From JAAZZY01 sp964612505 (GTDB taxonomy: Bacteria > Chlamydiota > Chlamydiia > Chlamydiales > JAAZZY01), in NCBI GenBank assembly GCA_964612505.1, contig CAZTEX010000007.1, positions 22,053 to 86,052 of the forward strand: 64,000 nt of DNA. Direction: 5' to 3'. Of the stretch, positions 59,427 through 64,000 are shown piece by piece (positions within the stretch are counted from its first letter, which is position 1; each line of letters begins with the position of its first letter). The notes under the pieces were generated by a model. The model was not told the origin of the DNA. It did not search any database and saw only the letters and a program-made list of their open reading frames with translations. The position numbers were made by a program, and so were the translations under genes.

Positions 59427-59996
59427 ATGGCTACTGCAGCGTCACTAGCTTCACCGGTTAATAGACACCTAATCTATGATGAGAGACGTTTTCTAAAAAT
59501 TGATTCTTCACAGCCTCTCCCGACTTGCAAACTCACAAGATCTGTTAGCGCGCCTGCTTCTTTAGATATAGTCTCCCTGAACGCTCTTTTTCCCGAAATC
59601 ACAACAGCTCGTGCTAATCAAACTGAACCCTTTTGTTCCTCATCAGCTGGTTCGCCAAATGAGGAAATCGAGCGCATTTTTCAAAAGAGGGTTGCCATTG
59701 TCAGTTTTAAAGCTCCAGATCCAACACCAGAGCTTCTTAAATCTGTTTATGTTTCTGCATGCTCTTACCATGTCGCTCCTCAAGGAAAATGGCACATAAC
59801 TGAGTTGTCCCAATATACAGGCGAAGTGCCATTAGACAGTAACCCTTCGAACGAGTCGTTAAAAGAGTTATTAAGTACTCCCCCTAGAACTAGGAGCTCT
59901 TTAACGCCCTATGATTCTGATCAGGGTATTGTTTTAGATCTCTCTCGCAAACACCTACTTTTGAATTCAAAGACAGAATCGTCTACAGCAACGTGA
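59427..59996 (+). CDS. Ser/Pro/Thr-rich small protein, copy 2
   Basis: 189 residues, related to the previous gene by MAT-A-SLxxxxxxxH at the start, ERRFLKI and SAPASLDIV. The C-terminal part is more ordered-looking (VAIVSFKAPDPTPELLKSVY, YHVAPQGKWHITELSQYTG). No signal peptide or membrane segment, no known family. No clear Shine-Dalgarno before the ATG. Converges on the solute-binding protein gene with a 21-base gap. Confidence 0.6.
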   Translation: MATAASLASPVNRHLIYDERRFLKIDSSQPLPTCKLTRSVSAPASLDIVSLNALFPEITTARANQTEPFCSSSAGSPNEEIERIFQKRVAIVSFKAPDPTPELLKSVYVSACSYHVAPQGKWHITELSQYTGEVPLDSNPSNESLKELLSTPPRTRSSLTPYDSDQGIVLDLSRKHLLLNSKTESSTAT

Positions 59997-60017
59997 GTTA
60001 AGCTCTTGCGCAGATTG

Positions 60018-60776
60018 TTATTTTCTTGGATCTTTTGCAGCTTGCGGATAAAGATTCCATTTTTGCATGAGCCTTTTGTAAATACCTCTTCTTTTAGCTT
60101 TTTTAATCCCACGATCAAAAGCCTCTATTAAAAAGGGATCTTGGTTAATCATCATGACTAAACAAAGTCCTTCATCACTTAAAGGCTTAGAAGTAATTTC
60201 AAAAATGCCTTGATAGAGATTGGAAACAAAAGCTCTAGCCACCATGACATCTAAAAAAGCGCTATCTACAAAGCTATACTTCAGCGCCTCTAGCACATAA
60301 GCTGGGCTACTATAGCTATAGACAATCACTTTTGGATATTTTTGAGCAAGATAGAAGGCATCGGATTGGTCAACAACACCTACAATTTTGCTTTGCATTT
60401 GGCTGAGTTTGTCATATTTAGACTTCACTGGGGCTACTAAAACAGGTCCTGTTAAGAAAAAGTTTTTTGAAGAAGCGTAGATGCTACTTTCCACTACGAT
60501 GTTAGATTTAGGGGTAATGACAGCGTCATAACTATCTCGTTGTAAACCGCTGAGTAATGATTCTGAGCCCGCTGTAACATAACTTAGACGTAATCCCTCT
60601 AGTTGAGCTACTTCTTTGATTAAATCTACAGTAAATCCATAAACATTATCTGCTTGCCCCCCTAGGTTAGCAGGATAAAAAAAAGGATCAATTGCGATTG
60701 TATATTTTTTACTAAAACCTGAGCACCCAGAAAACAAAATGACAAAAATAACCAAATAGTGGAATAGTCTCTTCAT
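60018..60776 (-). CDS. Amino-acid (glutamine-type) solute-binding lipoprotein
   Basis: 252 residues. Signal peptide ending FSGC, an imperfect lipobox, then an SBP_bac_3 domain: YTIAIDPFFYP, VYGFTVDLIKEVAQLEGL, YDAVITPKSNI, QSKIVGVVDQSDAFYLAQ and EGLCLVMMINQDPFLIEAFDRGI. Family 3 proteins bind polar amino acids for an ABC importer; no permease or ATPase for it is nearby. Divergent from hemH with only 29 bases between start codons. The same pairing (fliY/hemH) is known to me from C. trachomatis (CT486/CT485). Confidence 0.85.
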   Translation of the reverse strand: MKRLFHYLVIFVILFSGCSGFSKKYTIAIDPFFYPANLGGQADNVYGFTVDLIKEVAQLEGLRLSYVTAGSESLLSGLQRDSYDAVITPKSNIVVESSIYASSKNFFLTGPVLVAPVKSKYDKLSQMQSKIVGVVDQSDAFYLAQKYPKVIVYSYSSPAYVLEALKYSFVDSAFLDVMVARAFVSNLYQGIFEITSKPLSDEGLCLVMMINQDPFLIEAFDRGIKKAKRRGIYKRLMQKWNLYPQAAKDPRK

Positions 60777-60805
60777 AGCAAGTACTCGTATCTTCTAATT
60801 GCTAT

Positions 60806-61810
60806 ATGAAAATGAATCTTACAAAAGTCAAGCAAAAAACAGGTCTACTGATAGTTAACTTCGGAGGACCCAGAGATTTAGAAGAGATCCCTTCTTTTTT
60901 AACGAGTTTGCTCTGCGATCAAGATGTAGTGAGAACTTCTCTACCCCCTTTTCTACATCGCTATCTGTTCACCCGTGTTGCTAAAAAGCGCTCTAAGAAA
61001 GTAGCTCTCGATTATCAGATGATTGGAGGAAAATCTCCCATCTATCAAGACACAGAGTCTATCGCTAAAAAATTAAGTGCCGCTCTCCCTTATGAAATCC
61101 ATACTTTTCATCGTTATCTTCCTCAAACTCATCCCGCTTGTATTCACAAGCTTTTAATTTCTGAAGCTGATGAATGGATCGTTTTCCCCATGTTTCCACA
61201 ATTTAGTTATGCTACGACAGGAAGTATTGCCAGGTGGTTTGATCAAAAATTACCTAAAGACATAACAAGTAGGATGTTTTGGATTAAGTCGTATCCTAAT
61301 CAAAAACCATTTATCAATTTATTCTCACAGCGCATTCGTCATTTCATGCAAAAGCATCATCTCTTAGAAAAAGAGGTTTTATTATTTTTTTCAGCTCATG
61401 GAATACCTCAGCAGTTTGTCCTTGAAGGAGATCCATACCAGCGTGAATGTGAGCTATCCTACCAGCTCATTGCAGATCATTTTAAGGAGTGCAGCCATCT
61501 TTTAGCCTATCAATCCAAGTTTGGCCGGGGTGAATGGTTAAAACCCTATACCATTGATGTCTGTAATCAGATTGAAAAGGTTATCAAAGATAAAAAACAG
61601 GTGATTTTTGTCCCTCTTGCATTTACCTCTGATCACATTGAAACTCTTTTTGAAGTCGAAACAGAGTATATGCCCATCATCCAAAAAAAAGGCTTAGAAG
61701 TTTATCGCCTCCCGGCTTTTAATGATGAACCTGACTGGATTAAAACTATTGAAGATTTGCTAGATACACCCCATTCTTTAGTATCTAATCAAATGCTTAT
61801 TCGCCGTTAA
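60806..61810 (+). CDS. hemH: Ferrochelatase
   Basis: 334 residues, usual length. Inserts Fe2+ into protoporphyrin IX at the end of haem synthesis. Motifs: LLIVNFGGPRDLEEIPSFL at the N-terminus, YQMIGGKSPI, the catalytic FSAHGIPQQFV, YQSKFGRGEWLKPYT, and the metal-site TSDHIETLFEVETEY. Soluble or membrane-peripheral, no signal peptide. Start ATG 60806. Downstream, 61811-61934 shows no further gene or clear terminator. Confidence 0.96.
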   Translation: MKMNLTKVKQKTGLLIVNFGGPRDLEEIPSFLTSLLCDQDVVRTSLPPFLHRYLFTRVAKKRSKKVALDYQMIGGKSPIYQDTESIAKKLSAALPYEIHTFHRYLPQTHPACIHKLLISEADEWIVFPMFPQFSYATTGSIARWFDQKLPKDITSRMFWIKSYPNQKPFINLFSQRIRHFMQKHHLLEKEVLLFFSAHGIPQQFVLEGDPYQRECELSYQLIADHFKECSHLLAYQSKFGRGEWLKPYTIDVCNQIEKVIKDKKQVIFVPLAFTSDHIETLFEVETEYMPIIQKKGLEVYRLPAFNDEPDWIKTIEDLLDTPHSLVSNQMLIRR

Positions 61811-61934
61811 GAAAAATTAAATCGCGCCAATCTCCTATGGCCAACTCTTTTTTGTTCTTTCATAATAAAATAAATGCTCTTCAAAAAGAAGAATTTGTAT
61901 ACTGGCTGAGATTGATTAACAAAGAAGAGGCCTT

Positions 61935-62342
61935 TTGTCTACGCCTACTAACAATTTGATTCTTTGGCAAAGCGCCATTATTAGTAATGCTTTATGCATT
62001 GGCTCTGGTTCGGGTCCTGGGCGACCTAAGAGATATCCTTATGAAATTGCTGCAGGTCATGATGCGCACACTTTGACCGTCCGCATAGAATTGCCGTTCT
62101 CCATGACTCGTGAGCAACTTCAATCTAAGCTTGGAACAGCCTGCACAAAAGCGGGTGTGAATAGTAAAGATGAATGGGCAACATTATCGCGGCCTAAAAC
62201 AATTAAAGTCATTGAAGCTTCTAAAGCTTGTGATCCGCTTTATAAGACTTTTTTTGTAACTCTTGCTCCACCCCCTCTTGAGCCATGGACTAAGTATTTT
62301 CCATTGGACCCATATGATCCTGAGCTTAAAAAAGATATTTAA
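61935..62342 (+). CDS. Hypothetical protein
   Basis: 135 residues, no known family. The only plausible start is TTG at 61935: a stop lies 18 bases upstream and AAGAGG is 5 bases before it. A Gly/Ser/Pro-rich segment (GSGSGPGRPKRYPYE) is followed by a compact-looking alpha/beta part (AHTLTVRIELPFSMTREQLQSKL) and a Pro-rich C-terminus. It ends 3 bases before the heptosyltransferase gene, implying co-transcription, but nothing ties it to LPS synthesis. Confidence 0.55.
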   Translation: MSTPTNNLILWQSAIISNALCIGSGSGPGRPKRYPYEIAAGHDAHTLTVRIELPFSMTREQLQSKLGTACTKAGVNSKDEWATLSRPKTIKVIEASKACDPLYKTFFVTLAPPPLEPWTKYFPLDPYDPELKKDI

Positions 62343-62345
62343 AAG

Positions 62346-63485
62346 ATGAGTCAAAAACCAAAATTAAAGATTCGCCTGATGAATAAGTTTTTTGCTTTCT
62401 GCAAAAAATTAAACTTTCCCAAGCGTCATTTCAATCAGATGGACTTCTCACGCATTTTAATTGTGAGCAACACCGGAGTGGGCGATACGATGTGGGGAAC
62501 TCCCGCATTGCAAATGCTTCGAAAGAAATACCCAGAGAGTCATATTACTGTTTTGGCTTCTCCTTTAAGTTATGCTGTCTTAAAAAATAATCCCCATATT
62601 GATGAAATTATAGTGATTAAAAGGGGGGGTGGTCTTTCGTATTTTCTCAAGTTTATTTCTTTTTATAGAAAGAAATTTGACACGATTATTTTGTTTCATT
62701 GTTCCTATAAATGGACAACTCCTTTTGCCTATTTTTTAGGGCCACGTCGTTTAATTGGTTTTAAACACGATGCCAAAGATTTTGTTTTTTTATTGACCGA
62801 AGTCTTAGAAGCTCAATTAAACCACCCCATTATTCAGCGTTTAATGCTGGTTAAAAGAATTGGCGTCTTAGAAGATCTCTATGAAATGAAAATCTACTTA
62901 GAGCCTAGTGAATACCAAGAGGCTCATAACTTTTTAGCAGCATCTAAAATAGATCGCACCAAGCCTTTAATTGGCTTGCAACCTGGCGCTAGTGAAGTTT
63001 TTAAATGTTGGCCTGTTGAATATTTTGCAGAACTTGCCCATCAGCTCTATGCAACAGGAGCCACCCTTGTTGTTTTTGGTAATGCAAAAGAAATAGAGCT
63101 TGCTCAAGAAATTGGAAAAAGAGCCCCTATCATCATGGCGGCAGGACAACTCTCTTTGCGAGCCAGTGCAGCACTTTTAAGTCAAATGGATGCTTTTGTT
63201 ACAAATGACACAGGCCCGCTTCATTTGGCCCTTTCATTCAAATTACCCCTCGTGACTATTTTTGGACCCACTCCCGCTCATTTATGTTGGCCTCATTTAA
63301 ATAATCCTCGCGTTCGTATTTTATCTCGCCCATCACCTTGCGAAGTTTGCGTCTATCGCAAATGCCGCAAACCTTACTGCATGGAGCTCATTGAAGTAAA
63401 AGAGGTTTTTGATCATATTGAAGATCTTTTAAAATTTCCCAAAGAAGCCTTTAGCGAAAAGAAAGAAGCCGCTTTTTCTCATTAG
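62346..63485 (+). CDS. Glycosyltransferase family 9 (ADP-heptose:LPS heptosyltransferase-like)
   Basis: 379 residues. GT9 features: ILIVSNTGVGDTMWGTPALQ at the N-terminus, LIGLQPGASEVFKCWP in the donor-binding half, and FVTNDTGPLHLA. The late cysteine cluster CEVCVYRKCRKPYC is also found in WaaF/RfaQ-type proteins. Transfers heptose (or a related sugar) to the LPS core at the inner face of the inner membrane. Chlamydiaceae LPS lacks heptose, whereas environmental chlamydiae are more varied, so the donor is uncertain. Overlaps the convergent MFS gene by 4 bases. Confidence 0.88.
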   Translation: MSQKPKLKIRLMNKFFAFCKKLNFPKRHFNQMDFSRILIVSNTGVGDTMWGTPALQMLRKKYPESHITVLASPLSYAVLKNNPHIDEIIVIKRGGGLSYFLKFISFYRKKFDTIILFHCSYKWTTPFAYFLGPRRLIGFKHDAKDFVFLLTEVLEAQLNHPIIQRLMLVKRIGVLEDLYEMKIYLEPSEYQEAHNFLAASKIDRTKPLIGLQPGASEVFKCWPVEYFAELAHQLYATGATLVVFGNAKEIELAQEIGKRAPIIMAAGQLSLRASAALLSQMDAFVTNDTGPLHLALSFKLPLVTIFGPTPAHLCWPHLNNPRVRILSRPSPCEVCVYRKCRKPYCMELIEVKEVFDHIEDLLKFPKEAFSEKKEAAFSH

Positions 63486-64000
63486 TAAGAGGGCTTGCAA
63501 TGGGTTTCTTTAATGAGAAAAATGGATGTGGCGATACAGACTAAAAAGCAAAGAGGAATGATGCTCAGAGCAATTGCATAATCATGCATCGAATAAAAAG
63601 GGGTTGTTCCAACCATTGTTCCATCCCAATTCCACTGGAGTATAAAGCCTACTAACGGTTGAAAAATGGCTCCACCCATTACTACAGCCATATTATTAAA
63701 TCCTACAGCGGTCGCAATACTTGTGGGAGGATTAATATCTTTAACTACAGCAAAAGATAAAATTTGGCTTGCAGAGGCAACGCCCATCATAAATAAGCAG
63801 ATGTAACTTATCCAAAAAGGGAGATTCATTCCATAAATCAAGACGATGGCTCCAACGAGTCCTATAATGGGGCTAATAATCATCAATAAACAGCGATTTT
63901 TCAGCTTATCGGATAACCATCCTTGCAGAGGACTTGCAAGAGCAACTCCCAACCAAATAAAACTGGAACTAGAGGGTGCTACCTGATTGGAGCCTCCCCC
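63482..64000 (-). CDS. MFS transporter (5' part outside window)
   Basis: The C-terminal ~172 residues are visible and the frame stays open to base 64000, so the gene continues beyond the window. Loop motif GWLSDKLKNRC and several membrane segments; ends LIKETHCKPSY. Related to the complete MFS gene at 53066-54343 (GxxxQPLVGF versus APVIQPVIAF; KETHCK versus KETYCK). Substrate unknown. Confidence 0.85.
   Translation of the reverse strand, partial: GGGSNQVAPSSSSFIWLGVALASPLQGWLSDKLKNRCLLMIISPIIGLVGAIVLIYGMNLPFWISYICLFMMGVASASQILSFAVVKDINPPTSIATAVGFNNMAVVMGGAIFQPLVGFILQWNWDGTMVGTTPFYSMHDYAIALSIIPLCFLVCIATSIFLIKETHCKPSY

Noticed and set aside
1..64000. tRNA, rRNA, CRISPR or integrase genes
   Set aside because: No cloverleaf-compatible T-loop (GGTTCRANYCC) segment, short regularly spaced repeats or recombinase motifs were found by eye. 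A tRNAscan/Infernal run would settle small RNAs.

Overview
The window looks like a chromosomal segment of an environmental (amoeba-associated) member of the Chlamydiales, in the Parachlamydia/Waddlia/Simkania range. It is AT-rich and densely packed. From memory, several gene neighbourhoods match the chlamydial core genome: rplU-rpmA-obgE; a type II secretion block gspD-E-F-G followed by small pseudopilin-like genes; hemH next to a glutamine-type solute-binding protein; and a Dpp/Opp ATPase close to a PhoU-like gene and a Pit phosphate permease. The species cannot be fixed from the sequence alone.

Layout. (1) 1-5.8 kb: obgE (partial), rpmA, rplU with a clear promoter, a putative outer-membrane protein, a membrane TPR-like protein, a ParB-like protein and a PhoR-like histidine kinase. 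(2) 5.8-15.4 kb: type II secretion/pseudopilus operon, with an OPT-family transporter gene inserted among the pseudopilins. (3) 15.4-18.3 kb: a MoxR / DUF58 / BatD-like operon. (4) 18.3-35.5 kb: the most unusual part, an array of five paralogous ~830-residue proteins. Each has a helical N-terminal half and a C-terminal domain carrying all catalytic motifs of the guanidino-group-modifying (arginine/peptidyl-arginine/agmatine deiminase) superfamily. Four of the five are followed by a gene for a ~110-residue partner. All five share an upstream element. Two carry single-base frameshifts in G runs, and one ~505 bp segment is present twice almost unchanged. A P-type cation ATPase sits inside the array. 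(5) 35.6-43.3 kb: a putative outer-membrane protein with an HE...GHG motif, then three intact paralogues (and one decayed remnant) of an ankyrin-hydrophobic-J-domain protein. (6) 43.3-52.9 kb: an unknown exported protein, a small membrane protein, an Opp/Dpp peptide uptake system split around a PhoU-like/Pit phosphate transport pair, and a small lipoprotein. (7) 53-57 kb: an MFS transporter and glycogen phosphorylase. (8) 57.1-60 kb: two adjacent eukaryotic-like RING-finger membrane proteins behind a consensus promoter, then two related Ser/Pro/Thr-rich proteins. (9) 60-64 kb: solute-binding protein, ferrochelatase, an unknown small protein, a heptosyltransferase-like GT9 enzyme and a second MFS transporter cut by the window edge.

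How it fits together. The housekeeping blocks (ribosome, secretion, phosphate and peptide uptake, haem, glycogen, LPS) surround two islands of expanded, host-directed-looking families: deiminase-like + partner cassettes, ANK-J proteins, and RING proteins with short disordered neighbours. These are the best candidates for secreted or inclusion-membrane effectors. That role is inferred from domain content and family expansion; no secretion signal was demonstrated. No tRNA, rRNA, CRISPR, IS element or integrase was seen.
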